DNA of 36,986 bases from Nonomuraea turkmeniaca (GTDB lineage: Bacteria; Actinomycetota; Actinomycetes; Streptosporangiales; Streptosporangiaceae): positions 1-36,986 of the forward strand of contig NZ_VCKY01000100.1 of the NCBI RefSeq assembly GCF_005889735.1, read 5' to 3'. The notes under the pieces were generated by a model. It did not search any database, had not been told where the DNA came from, and saw nothing but the letters and a program-made list of their open reading frames with translations. The translations under genes and the position numbers were made by a program. Below, piece after piece: positions 1-7,687 of this stretch (the stretch's first letter is position 1; each line of letters begins with the position of its first letter).

Positions 1-150
1 GCGCTGCTCGACGGGCGGGGCGCCGCCGAGCTGGCCGGGGAGCTGATCGCGCTCGCCGGGCTGTCGGCGGCGTTGTTGCTGGGGGCGGTGGTGGCGCTAC
101 GGCGGGGCGAGGCGCGCGCCCAGCGGACCGGCCAGCTCAGGCTGTTCTGA
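1..150 (+). CDS. C-terminal end of a membrane protein, probably an ABC-2 type permease (partial)
   Basis: Frame 1 is open from the left edge to TGA at 148-150 and gives 49 residues. A hydrophobic stretch (LIALAGLSAALLLGAVVAL) is followed by an Arg-rich tail ending in QLRLF. One last membrane helix with a short basic cytoplasmic tail is usual for actinobacterial ABC-2 drug-export permeases. The permease call is inference from this shape, because most of the gene lies outside the window. It is codirectional with the TetR gene downstream, but the operator in between suggests separate control. Confidence 0.45.
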   Translation, partial: ALLDGRGAAELAGELIALAGLSAALLLGAVVALRRGEARAQRTGQLRLF

Positions 151-178
151 CCCAGGGCGGCGTCGCGCCCAACCACTT

Positions 179-216
179 CCTAAAGGCGATCGAATTTGCC
201 TAAAGGCTTTAGGCAA
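179..216. promoter_or_regulatory. Probable TetR operator: perfect 10-bp inverted repeat plus an extra half-site
   Basis: TTGCCTAAAG (196-205) and CTTTAGGCAA (207-216) form a perfect inverted repeat around one central base. The core CCTAAAGGC also occurs at 179-187, exactly 20 bp upstream of its copy at 199-207, so both lie on one face of the helix. The site is 35 bp before the TetR start at 251, the usual place for autoregulation. Binding by that protein is inferred. Confidence 0.7.
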
Positions 217-250
217 TTGCATAATCGATCCACCGAGGGAGAGGGAGGGC

Positions 251-874
251 ATGGTGCGCGTAGGGCTGACCGCGGAACGCCTTGCTCAGGCGGGTGCGGA
301 ACTGGCCGACGAGGTCGGCTTCGACCAGGTGACCGTCTCGGCGCTCGCCAGGCGGTTCGACGTCAAGGTCGCGAGTCTGTACTCGCACGTGAAGAACTCC
401 CAGGACCTCAAAACCAAGATCGCCCTGCTGGCCCTGGAGGAGCTCGCCGACCGGGGCGCCGCCGCGCTGGCCGGCCGGGCCGGCAAGGATGCTCTGGCCG
501 CCTTGGCGAACGTCTACCGCGACTACGCCCGGGAGCACCCCGGCCGCTACGCCGCGGCCCAGCTGAGGCTCAGCCCGGAAGCGGCCGCCGCCAGCGCGGG
601 CGGTCGGCACGCCCAGATGACGCGGGCGATCCTGCGCGGCTACGACCTGACGGAGCCGGATCAGACGCACGCGGTGCGGCTGCTGGGCAGCGTCTTCCAC
701 GGCTACATCAGCCTGGAGCTGGGGGGAGGGTTCAGCCACAGCGCACCCGACACGCAGGAGACCTGGTCACGAATCCTGGACGCCCTTGACGCCCTGCTGC
801 GGAGCTGGCCAGAGCCCGCACCAGCCAGAGACCCCGCCGGCGCGCGCATCGGCGAAGCCCGACAACAGGTTTAG
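251..874 (+). CDS. TetR/AcrR family transcriptional regulator
   Basis: A 207-residue protein. The N-terminal helix-turn-helix covers about residues 10-55, with the TetR pattern VTVSALARRFDVKVASLYSHV, where the Leu-Tyr-x-His segment follows the recognition helix. The rest is a helical ligand-binding domain with FHGYISLELGGGF, typical of the WHG-type C-terminal group. The ATG at 251 follows a strong purine-rich ribosome site (GAGGGAGGG). The gene is followed 3 bp later by the remains of an SGNH/GDSL hydrolase gene, a pairing common in actinomycetes. It probably represses itself and that hydrolase through the palindrome at 196-216. The ligand is unknown. Confidence 0.93.
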   Translation: MVRVGLTAERLAQAGAELADEVGFDQVTVSALARRFDVKVASLYSHVKNSQDLKTKIALLALEELADRGAAALAGRAGKDALAALANVYRDYAREHPGRYAAAQLRLSPEAAAASAGGRHAQMTRAILRGYDLTEPDQTHAVRLLGSVFHGYISLELGGGFSHSAPDTQETWSRILDALDALLRSWPEPAPARDPAGARIGEARQQV

Positions 875-877
875 GTC

Positions 878-1380
878 ATGCACATCAAGGACGACTGGAT
901 CACTACGCCCGTCACCATGGATCTCCTGCGCGGCGCCCTCGAGGTGGAGCGCACCGAGCACGGCACGGCCGCCTGACCGGCCAGGACTCCGTGACCGGCG
1001 GCAACACCCTGACCATCGACCTGACCAACGGAATCACCGAGCACCGGCCCGGGCAGGCCGGCACCCTCCGCCTCCCCGGCCTGCCCGAAGGCACCAAGGA
1101 CGTCGAGATCTGGCTGCCGCACAACGAGACCACCGAACTCGTCGTCCTGCGCACCGACGCCCCCATCGAGCCCGCACCGGACCAGGGTCGCAGAGTGTGG
1201 CTGCATCACGGCAGCTCGATCAGCCATGGCTCCGACGCCGCCAGCCCCACCACCACCCGCCTGCTCGCGCGGATGTCACACATCGCCCCGGTCGTCTCGT
1301 CCACTCTTCAGGCCGGCAGTTCCGTACCGGGCCTCGAGACGTGCTCGTCCGATCCGTGTCGGCGGGCGCTGCCGGGGTAA
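878..1380 (+). pseudogene. Decayed SGNH/GDSL hydrolase gene
   Basis: Codons from ATG 878 read MHIKDDWITTPVTMDLLRGALEV-type sequence, the usual N-terminus of an actinobacterial SGNH/GDSL esterase family, but stop at TGA 974-976. The next family segment (SVTGGNTLTIDL, VEIWLPHNETTEL, RRVWLHHGSSISHGS) continues in another frame from about 964. The section normally between these parts (around 60 residues) is missing. After SPTTT, just past the GSS/GxS catalytic block near 1255, family similarity ends and about half the protein is absent. No functional enzyme is expected. Family identity is from remembered family sequence and the order of conserved blocks. Confidence 0.8.
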
Positions 1381-1426
1381 CCGGAGACAGTCTGCCGGAG
1401 CAACGGGAGACAGGAGGAGACGACAG

Positions 1427-2278
1427 ATGGATTCACCAGATCGCGTCGGCACGGCGGTGACCCGGGGGCCATCCAGGTTCTTCACCACTGCCGTCCTGGT
1501 GGCCGCCGGGGCGCTGTCGCTCGCCGCCGGCGTGTGGACGCTGGTTTCTCCGCGCTCGTTCGCGGACTTCGCCGGCTTCGGATACAACGAGCATTTCATC
1601 CACGACATCGGCGCGTTCAACCTCGGGATCGGGGCGACGCTTCTGCTGGCGGCAGCCTGGGCCGACGCCGCCGCCGTGGCATTGGCCGGCTTCTTCGTGG
1701 CCAGCACCGCCCACACCGTCAACCACATCGTCGATCTCCAGATCGGCGGGCACAGCCGGGACCCGTGGATCCTGGCGGGGATCTCGGTGCTCGTCCTCGT
1801 CGCTCTGGTGATGCGGATGCGCCGGCTCGGCTGGGTCGCCGGTGAGGTGACCACGATCGATGCGGCTCCCGCCCTGGCGCCGTTCGTGCGCCAGAAAACG
1901 ATCCGGTTGACCAGCTTCCGCCGCGACGGCAGGCCGGTCGGCGCGCCGGTAAGCATCGTGGTCGACGGCGAGCGCGCATACGTGCGCAGCCCCGGCACAG
2001 GCGGCAAGATCAAACGAATCCGGAACAACCCGCTCGTGGAGATCGCCCCGTGCACCTCGTCCGGCAAACCGACCGGCCCCGCGGTCCGCATGCGGGCCCG
2101 GCTCCTCGAAGGCGCCGAGTACCGCCACGCCGGCCGGCTGCTCGCCCGGAAGTACCCGATGTTGCAAGGCGTGCTCGTCCCGTTGACACACCGCCTGGGC
2201 CGCGCCAAGTTCGGCCGGACGGCCCATCTCGCACTGGACCCGATCGAGGACCCGCCGGCGGGGAGCCGGTCCATTTGA
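1427..2278 (+). CDS. Four-helix membrane domain fused to a PPOX-class F420-dependent oxidoreductase
   Basis: A 283-residue protein. ATG 1427 follows AGGAGGA at 1412-1418; longer upstream readings lack a ribosome site. Residues about 15-130 contain four hydrophobic segments with YNEHFIHDIGAFNLGIG and a His-rich loop, like DoxX/DUF4383-type small membrane proteins. Residues about 145-280 are a split-barrel flavin/F420-binding domain with TIRLTSFRRDGRPVGAPV, KIKRIRNNP and a GKPTGP turn, as in PPOX (pyridoxamine-phosphate-oxidase-like) F420 reductases. The predicted role is a membrane-anchored deazaflavin-dependent reductase; the substrate is unknown. A diverged copy of its last 29 codons lies at 4215-4307. 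Confidence 0.9.
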   Translation: MDSPDRVGTAVTRGPSRFFTTAVLVAAGALSLAAGVWTLVSPRSFADFAGFGYNEHFIHDIGAFNLGIGATLLLAAAWADAAAVALAGFFVASTAHTVNHIVDLQIGGHSRDPWILAGISVLVLVALVMRMRRLGWVAGEVTTIDAAPALAPFVRQKTIRLTSFRRDGRPVGAPVSIVVDGERAYVRSPGTGGKIKRIRNNPLVEIAPCTSSGKPTGPAVRMRARLLEGAEYRHAGRLLARKYPMLQGVLVPLTHRLGRAKFGRTAHLALDPIEDPPAGSRSI

Positions 2279-2286
2279 TCAAGCGG

Positions 2287-3534
2287 TTACCGCGGCGCGT
2301 ACCCTGCCCGGCCGGTGAAGCGTCGTCTGCCGCGGTGGCGTACGAGCAGGGCGCGCACAGCCAGGGCCGGGTTGAGCAGGGATGTGGTGGGGGCGGCCTG
2401 CATCCCGACCAGCGCCAGGCGGCGGGACACCTCCGGGTCGTGCACCGCGGCCTCCTGGAGCAGACGTTGCACCCGGTTGGACGGCGGGACTTCCGCGTCG
2501 CCCCGCATGAACGTGTGTTCGCGCTCGATGGCGCGGTGATCCCGGCGGTAGCGGCGCAGTGCCGCAGCCGAATCGTCGCCGGCGAGCAGGGCCGGTGCCG
2601 TGGCGTCGGCGAGCCACTGGCCTGACAGCAGCGCCCAGGTGCAGCCGGGGGCAGGGGTGGGGTCGGCGGTCAGGGCCGCGTCACCGATGAGGGCCAGACC
2701 CGGCGCTGGCGTGGGGTGGCGGCGGATGAGCGGGTAGTCGGGGGCGATGACGACCTTGGCGACGCGTTCGGCGCGGGCCAGGTCGGGAGCGTCAGGCAGC
2801 GAGGCGACGTAGCGCTCGATGTAGCCGGCGTGGTCGGTCAGGACCGGCGGCAGGGTGTCCTTGGCGGGCATGACCGCCACCTCGATCAGCCCACCGTCGG
2901 TGGGGCCGAGCACCACCCAGTCCCGGTCGTTCCACCACACGGCGGCAGGGGTGGGCAGGGTGTGCCGTACGTTCCGGTAATAGGTGTAGAAGAAGGCGCG
3001 GCCGTTGGGCGTGAACCGCTCGGGTACGTCGGCCAGTGCGGCGACCTTCGACCGGTAGCCGTCGGCGCCGACGATCAGGCGGCCGGTGTGGGTTTCCTCG
3101 GTGCCGTCGAGCAGTCGCGCGCGGACGCCGGTCACGCGGCGCCCTTCGGTGAGCAGGCCCGTGACCGTACGGCCGAGGAGCAGGTCCACGCCGCCGGTGT
3201 CGGCAGCGCGGCCCCGCAGGATCGGGTCGAGGGTGACGCGCCTGACGTTGAGGAACGGCGGAACGCCGGCGCGGGAGGGGTCGGTCCAGCCGTACTCGGT
3301 CCGGATCGAGACGTCGCCGGTGCCCGCGCCGGCGGCCAGCAGCTCGTCCCACAGGCCGAGCCGTTGGAGCGGGGCCTGGGCGCCGCCGAGGAGGAAGTGA
3401 CCGCACAGCCGCTTGTGGGTGTTGATGCTGCGGTGCTTCTCCAGCAGCGCAACGCGTAAGCCGGCCCGGCCGTACAGGATCGCGGCGGTGCAGCCGCTGA
3501 CGCTGGCCCCCACGATGACGACGTCGTACTCCAT
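2287..3534 (-). CDS. FAD-dependent oxidoreductase (aromatic-hydroxylase/geranylgeranyl-reductase-like)
   Basis: A 415-residue protein with an N-terminal Rossmann motif VVIVGASVSGCTAAILYGRAG (GxGxxG variant with Ser), a central ADGYRSKVA segment, and the second FAD motif LALIGDAALTADPTPAPG near residue 280. These mark the PHBH-type flavoprotein fold. The start follows AGGAGAG on the minus strand. It is divergent from the TetR gene at 3606, with a shared palindrome between them, so it is probably the repressor's target. Likely roles are oxidation of, or resistance to, an aromatic compound. Substrate and NAD(P)H preference cannot be read from sequence. Confidence 0.92.
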   Translation of the reverse strand: MEYDVVIVGASVSGCTAAILYGRAGLRVALLEKHRSINTHKRLCGHFLLGGAQAPLQRLGLWDELLAAGAGTGDVSIRTEYGWTDPSRAGVPPFLNVRRVTLDPILRGRAADTGGVDLLLGRTVTGLLTEGRRVTGVRARLLDGTEETHTGRLIVGADGYRSKVAALADVPERFTPNGRAFFYTYYRNVRHTLPTPAAVWWNDRDWVVLGPTDGGLIEVAVMPAKDTLPPVLTDHAGYIERYVASLPDAPDLARAERVAKVVIAPDYPLIRRHPTPAPGLALIGDAALTADPTPAPGCTWALLSGQWLADATAPALLAGDDSAAALRRYRRDHRAIEREHTFMRGDAEVPPSNRVQRLLQEAAVHDPEVSRRLALVGMQAAPTTSLLNPALAVRALLVRHRGRRRFTGRAGYAPR

Positions 3535-3558
3535 GACGCTCTCCTGATTTCGTCACAC

Positions 3559-3583
3559 TGTTTCGTTACATCGTAACGTAACA
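3559..3583. promoter_or_regulatory. Operator in the divergent FAD-oxidoreductase/TetR promoter
   Basis: TGTTTCGTTAC (3559-3569) and GTAACGTAACA (3573-3583) form an 11-bp inverted repeat with one mismatch and a 3-bp centre. It fills the middle of the 71-bp gap between the two divergent genes. It is AT-rich compared with its surroundings and has the size of a TetR dimer site. Regulation of both genes by the adjacent TetR protein is inferred. Confidence 0.72.
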
Positions 3584-3605
3584 GCGTCGCGATAGGCTGT
3601 CCACC

Positions 3606-4214
3606 ATGGGACGCCCACGCGAGCACGACGAGCAGACCCGCCGCACGCTGCTGGCGGTGGCCGGCGACCTGCTGGCGAGCGAGGGGTCGGCCGGGGTGAG
3701 CGTCCGGCGAGTGTCCCAGGAGGCCGGGACCACCACGCGGGCGGTCTACAGCCTCTTCGGCGACAAGGAGGGCCTGCTCCGCGCGCTCTACCAGCAGGCC
3801 GCCGAAACCATGCGCCACCACCATGAGGCCGTTCCCGAGGATGAGGACCCGCTCGTGGAGATCACCGCACTGGCGCTCGCGTACCGGGCCGCCGCGCTGG
3901 AGGAGCCCAACCTCTACGGCCTGTTCATGAGCGGCGCCGTGCCCGGCTTCCGTCCTGTCGGGGAAGACGCGCGACTGGCCCGCCGCAGCCTCGCCCGCGT
4001 CGTCCAGGCGGTCCAACGCTTCGTCGACACCGGAAAACTCCCCGGTCGCGACCCCCGCGCCGTCGCCCAGCAACTATGGGGCCTGGTACACGGCCTGGCC
4101 GCCCTCGAACTCCAAGGCCACCTCGGCCCTCCCGGCCAGGCGGAGGCCCGCTGGCGCGACGCGGTCCTCGCCGCCGTCACCGGTTACCGCCAGCCACCTT
4201 CCACCCCGCAATGA
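3606..4214 (+). CDS. TetR family transcriptional regulator
   Basis: A 202-residue protein. The helix-turn-helix at about residues 10-55 reads VSVRRVSQEAGTTTRAVYSLFGDKEGLL, a textbook TetR signature. The C-terminal half is helical (LYGLFMSGAVPGF, VHGLAALELQGHLG), resembling the TetR_C group with a WHG-like motif. ATG 3606 has only a weak upstream purine run. It is divergent from the FAD oxidoreductase with a shared operator. Its C-terminal codons (DAVLAAVTGYRQPP) reappear almost unchanged as debris near 23205, so related copies have been scattered in this genome. Confidence 0.93.
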   Translation: MGRPREHDEQTRRTLLAVAGDLLASEGSAGVSVRRVSQEAGTTTRAVYSLFGDKEGLLRALYQQAAETMRHHHEAVPEDEDPLVEITALALAYRAAALEEPNLYGLFMSGAVPGFRPVGEDARLARRSLARVVQAVQRFVDTGKLPGRDPRAVAQQLWGLVHGLAALELQGHLGPPGQAEARWRDAVLAAVTGYRQPPSTPQ

Positions 4215-4307
4215 TCCATCCGCCTGGGCCGCGCCACGTTCAGCTGGACCGCCCACCTCGCGCTCACCCCGATCGAGGTCCGGCCGGCAGGGAACCCGCC
4301 ACTCTGA
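4215..4307 (+). pseudogene. Relic of a PPOX-oxidoreductase 3' end
   Basis: Directly after the TetR stop, the frame starting at 4218 reads RLGRATFSWTAHLALTPIE to TGA 4305-4307. This matches the C-terminus of the gene at 1427-2278 (RLGRAKFGRTAHLALDPIE); by eye about four fifths of 87 bases are identical, starting at the same codon. No further upstream similarity is visible. The FAD-oxidoreductase/TetR cassette thus lies between two PPOX 3' ends, which suggests insertion or duplication around it. Confidence 0.72.
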
Positions 4308-4332
4308 CCAAGGTATGAGCCGGGTTGATCGA

Positions 4333-4566
4333 CTACGAGCAGCAGCCCGAACGCGAACGGTAGTAGGCGAGGAGCCGCTCCTTGGCCACCGCGTAGTTGC
4401 CCGACTGCACCGCCGACATCCCCGCCACCCGGCCGTACGCGAGCCGGGGCTGGACGGTCCAGGAGCCGGACATGGGCGCCAATGCGGCCTGAGCGGCGGG
4501 AACGAGACCCGCGGCGCTCGACACCAGGACAGCGACACCAGTGATCCATCGCGTACACCGAGACAC
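4333..4566 (-). CDS. Small putative secreted protein, unrecognised
   Basis: From GTG 4566 this gives 77 residues: a basic start, a hydrophobic stretch (WITGVAVLVSSAAGLVPAAQA) with an Ala-x-Ala cleavage site, then about 45 residues (GSWTVQPRLAYGRVAGMS, YYRSRSGCCS) ending in a double Cys. I do not recognise the family. The ribosome site is weak and a longer form from ATG 4659 is possible. The signal-peptide shape is the main support that it is real; it could be a fragment. Confidence 0.4.
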   Translation of the reverse strand: MSRCTRWITGVAVLVSSAAGLVPAAQAALAPMSGSWTVQPRLAYGRVAGMSAVQSGNYAVAKERLLAYYRSRSGCCS

Positions 4567-4744
4567 CCGCCGGACAGTGCTGGAGAGCGGTATGCCGCCG
4601 GTATGTCCAGCCCCAGCAGCCGAGGGTGATCGTTGATCAGTTTCGTCCGCTTGGTGCATCCTGTGTCACTGCCATCGAACCGGCCACGACCCACCCGGCG
4701 CCCCGGTTGTGGCGAGCGAGGCCACGACCCCTGGAGAGACCGCG

Positions 4745-5098
4745 ATGTTCACATTGATCGTCATCATTGCCGCACTGGCGATGTTGATCCTTGCCGTGGC
4801 GCCCAAGACCCCGTATCTCATACAGGCCGCTCAATACAAGAACAGCGAGCACCACGAGCCCGCCGACTGGGCGGTGACGTTCAACCGCGTGGTCGGGATC
4901 ATCGGTCTGGTGGTGTTCGCGCTCTTCCTTCCCGCGGCCATCGAACGCGACCAGAACCCGGGCACAGGGCAGTCGACTCCGCAGGAAACCGAGGAGAAGA
5001 GCGAACCGACCTCCTCCTTCACCTACATCGAGGAGGAGCCGTGCGACCGATCCTTTCCCTACACCGGGAAGAAGTGCCCCTTCGGCGAGGAGGAGTAG
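4745..5098 (+). CDS. Small two-helix membrane protein, DUF6199-like
   Basis: A 117-residue protein from ATG 4745, preceded by GGAGAG. Helix 1 (MFTLIVIIAALAMLILAV) comes first, then a loop with TPYLIQAAQYKNSEHHEPADW, helix 2 (VVGIIGLVVFALFLPAAI), and an acidic tail with two Cys and GKKCPFGEEE. The arrangement (helix, short loop ending in a Trp segment, helix) resembles DUF6199 proteins of actinomycetes. That assignment is from memory and tentative. No function is known. Confidence 0.7.
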   Translation: MFTLIVIIAALAMLILAVAPKTPYLIQAAQYKNSEHHEPADWAVTFNRVVGIIGLVVFALFLPAAIERDQNPGTGQSTPQETEEKSEPTSSFTYIEEEPCDRSFPYTGKKCPFGEEE

Positions 5099-5193
5099 AT
5101 CCGGAACGGGAGGCCGCGACCGCCCGTTTCCGGCTCCGGCACGAATCCTGTGGTAACCCTATGCCGTCTCGAGAAAATATGTTCACGGTGTGA

Positions 5194-5598
5194 CTAGTTG
5201 TGGTCGGACCGCCAACCCGAACACGGGTGGTTGCCGAAGGTGTCGTCCACGCAGACACGGTAGACGATCGCGAAGTACCCGGTCCGCAGGTTGAATCCTC
5301 TTGTGGTGCCGCACCCTCCGTCGTTCTTTTTCCTTTCGTCCGCCCCATTGTTGATCGAGTACTCCACGTACACCGAGTGCTTGTCGCACTTGGCATCGTA
5401 CAAGTCGAACCAGGCCCGGTTGCCGCGAGTGCCATTGGAACGATTGAACCACACCTCTCCCGCGCGGGTTCCATCTGTGTAGACGATGGCGTTCGAGGAG
5501 GCTGCCAGCGCCGCGGGCGAAAGGACGAACAAACCGCCCATGGCGAGCACGAACACGCCTGCGACGGCTAACACGCGATCAAGTAGGCGATTCATCAC
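5194..5598 (-). CDS. Small secreted four-cysteine protein, paralogue of its neighbour
   Basis: GTG 5598 or ATG 5595 follows GGAAAG. A signal peptide (VLAVAGVFVLAMGGLFVLSP, AALA) precedes a mature domain of about 100 residues with EVWFNRSNGTRGNRAWFDLYD, AKCD, NDGGCGTTRG, YRVCVDD and a final CSG...DHN. Four Cys suggest two disulfide bonds. The neighbour at 5655-6059 has the same length, Cys spacing and C-terminal DHN, so this is a tandem duplication. The family is not recognised. Secretion plus the WFNR/WFDLYD aromatic strands suggest a small beta-sandwich binding protein. Confidence 0.85.
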   Translation of the reverse strand: MMNRLLDRVLAVAGVFVLAMGGLFVLSPAALAASSNAIVYTDGTRAGEVWFNRSNGTRGNRAWFDLYDAKCDKHSVYVEYSINNGADERKKNDGGCGTTRGFNLRTGYFAIVYRVCVDDTFGNHPCSGWRSDHN

Positions 5599-5654
5599 TC
5601 TCGACTTTCCTTACGTCTTCTCGGACGGCGCTAGTTCCTGCGCCAGTGCCAGTG

Positions 5655-6059
5655 CTAATTGTGATCCCTTACGGTTCCGGAGCACGAGTCGTCGAGGAAG
5701 CCGTCGTCGACGCAGACCTTGTAGTCGATCGTGAAGCCGCCGCCTCCGAGATTGATGCCCATGGTATTGCCGCACCCGCCGTCATTGGTTGCGCTCTCCC
5801 ACCGGCTCCAACCGCCGGTGACGAACTTCCACGTGACGTACACCGGTTTCGCGTCGCATTTTGCGTCGTACAGGTCGAACCAGGCGCTGTTGCCATGGCT
5901 GCCATTGGCGCGGTTGAACCACACCTCGGCGGCGCGGGTGCCATTCGTTTTGGCGATCGCGTGCGACGAGGCAGCCTGGGCCGGGGCCTCAAAGATCAGC
6001 GTGCTGCCTACGACCAGGCAGCCGACCGCCAGGGCGGATCTTAAGCGCTTACGAAGCAT
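5655..6059 (-). CDS. Small secreted four-cysteine protein, second paralogue
   Basis: A 134-residue protein. ATG 6059 was chosen over longer forms because it gives the same length as the paralogue and a clean signal peptide (SALAVGCLVVGSTLIFEAPAQA). The mature part shares EVWFNRANGSHGNSAWFDLYD, AKCD, NDGGCGNTMG, YKVCVDDGF and C-terminal DHN with the gene 57 bp downstream. A weak GGGGA precedes the start. The two probably form an operon. The function is unknown; the pair sits beside an AraC-type regulator that faces away. Confidence 0.85.
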   Translation of the reverse strand: MLRKRLRSALAVGCLVVGSTLIFEAPAQAASSHAIAKTNGTRAAEVWFNRANGSHGNSAWFDLYDAKCDAKPVYVTWKFVTGGWSRWESATNDGGCGNTMGINLGGGGFTIDYKVCVDDGFLDDSCSGTVRDHN

Positions 6060-6313
6060 CGTGTTCCCCACTTTGCTCGATGCTGACAGGCGCCGGTGCG
6101 GGACGCAGGCCCCTTCACCGGCGGAGACACTTGAACACGGGCATGCGGAAGCAACCGTGGAGGACTTCGGGACTGAGCCGAATCCGGCACTGAGCAATCG
6201 CCTGCGTCCGAAAGTCTGTCAGCTCGAAGCCGAAGTGAACTGTCGCTGTGCGCCAACTTCCTTGACCGCCAGCGTCATGGGGCAGGAAGACACATGTCAC
6301 AACCATGATCGAT

Positions 6314-6351
6314 TGCCTGGGCTGAAAAAAACTTGCTCTATGCCTAGGCTG
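6314..6351. promoter_or_regulatory. Direct repeat upstream of an AraC regulator gene
   Basis: TGCCTGGGCTG (6314-6324) and TGCCTAGGCTG (6341-6351) form an 11-bp direct repeat with one mismatch, 27 bp apart, around an A-rich run. AraC-family proteins often bind direct repeats near their own promoters. The site lies 137 bp before the gene at 6488. Function is inferred. Confidence 0.4.
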
Positions 6352-6487
6352 GCGCCGAACATCAGCACATACCGGAAGACGCGCGTGGCTCTCCGCGGCC
6401 GGCGTGAGGGCTTCCGGTCTACGAATACGGGCGCCCGAATTCCCATCGGGTTCGGGACGGATGATGATGTCGGCCGGGGGGCGGCAG

Positions 6488-7486
6488 ATGAGCACATCGA
6501 TGGTACGACTTGACAGGGTGCCGGTCACAGAGCGGTTCGATTTCTGGTGGCAGGCGGTCGCCGAGTCAGTGGTCTCGGTAGACGCCTCCAGCGACCACGC
6601 AGCGGATTTCTGGGCCGAAATGCGCATGCTGGACCTTGGAGCGGTGCACCTGTCGAAGGTCCGATGCGTCGGATTCGAAGCGCACAGGACCGAGCACCGG
6701 ATCCGCCGCTCCGACCCCGAGGTGTATCAACTCTCGGTCATTCTCCGGGGCAGATCAGGGATACGACAGGAGGACCGTGAGTCGACATTGGCGCCGACTG
6801 ACTTGACGCTTTACGACGCTTCCCGCCCTTTTCTGGCCTGGAGCTCAACCGACGGCTCCGGCACACGGGGGAACATGTCCGAAGGCCTGATCTTACAGGT
6901 GCCCCATGATGCCCTTGGATTCCCGGCGCCTCTGATCCGGCGGGTGCTGGCCAGAAGGATGTCGGGGCGCGATGGTATCGGCGCCCTGCTCTGCGTGCTG
7001 CTCCGCCAGTTGCTGGAGCAAACCGATCACCTGTCGAAGGCCGACCTGAGCCGGCTGTCCGGCATCGTCGTCGATCTCATCGTTGCCCTGCTGGCGCATG
7101 AGGCAGAGAAGGACCCGTCCCCGTTCGTGACGGATCCCGGAAAGATGCTTGTCCTCCGCATTCAGGCGTTCATCGCACAACATCTGGGTGAGCTTGACCT
7201 ATCGCCGGCCGACATCGCTGCCGCCCACCACATCTCCCTTCGCCACATGCAGCGGCTCTTCCAGCAAGAAGGGCACACTGTCAGCGGCTGGATCCAGCAA
7301 CAGCGGCTCGAACGGTGCCGCCGCGCTCTGGCCGACCCCCAGATGGACAACCTGCCAATCAGCGTCATCGCCGGCCGGTGGGGCTTCGTCAGCGACTCCC
7401 ACTTCAACCGTCTCTTTCACCGCACGTACGGAATGCCGCCGGCCGGCTACCGGCGTCACTTGCGAAAGCGAGCAAGCGGCGCGTGA
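6488..7486 (+). CDS. AraC family regulator with AraC-binding-like N-terminal domain
   Basis: A 332-residue protein from ATG 6488, preceded by a G-rich ribosome site; longer in-frame forms lack one. Residues about 1-200 form the AraC-binding-like domain with the recurrent opening RVPVTERFDFWWQAVAES and QLSVILRGRSGIRQ. Residues about 225-325 are the double helix-turn-helix HTH_18 domain (LDLSPADIAAAHHISLRHMQRLFQ, then ISVIAGRWGFVSDSHFNRLFHRTYGMPPAGYRR). It is a clear paralogue of the regulator at 21939-22925. Both face small secreted-protein or peptide genes, so control of exported products is plausible but unproven. Confidence 0.92.
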   Translation: MSTSMVRLDRVPVTERFDFWWQAVAESVVSVDASSDHAADFWAEMRMLDLGAVHLSKVRCVGFEAHRTEHRIRRSDPEVYQLSVILRGRSGIRQEDRESTLAPTDLTLYDASRPFLAWSSTDGSGTRGNMSEGLILQVPHDALGFPAPLIRRVLARRMSGRDGIGALLCVLLRQLLEQTDHLSKADLSRLSGIVVDLIVALLAHEAEKDPSPFVTDPGKMLVLRIQAFIAQHLGELDLSPADIAAAHHISLRHMQRLFQQEGHTVSGWIQQQRLERCRRALADPQMDNLPISVIAGRWGFVSDSHFNRLFHRTYGMPPAGYRRHLRKRASGA

Positions 7487-7687
7487 CGTGGCAGGCAGAG
7501 CACGCGGCATGGCGGAGGACGACATTCACCGGCTCGTGCCCGAAGTGGTCGGCAGGGCCACACCGGAAGTTCGTGCTGACTGGTCTAAGACGTGGCCGGA
7601 TGTGGACATCGGCGACCGCCAACCCCGAGATGGCGGCAATCGTCGCATTGAAGTCACGTTCCATCTCTGGTCCTTTGGAGCCCCACA

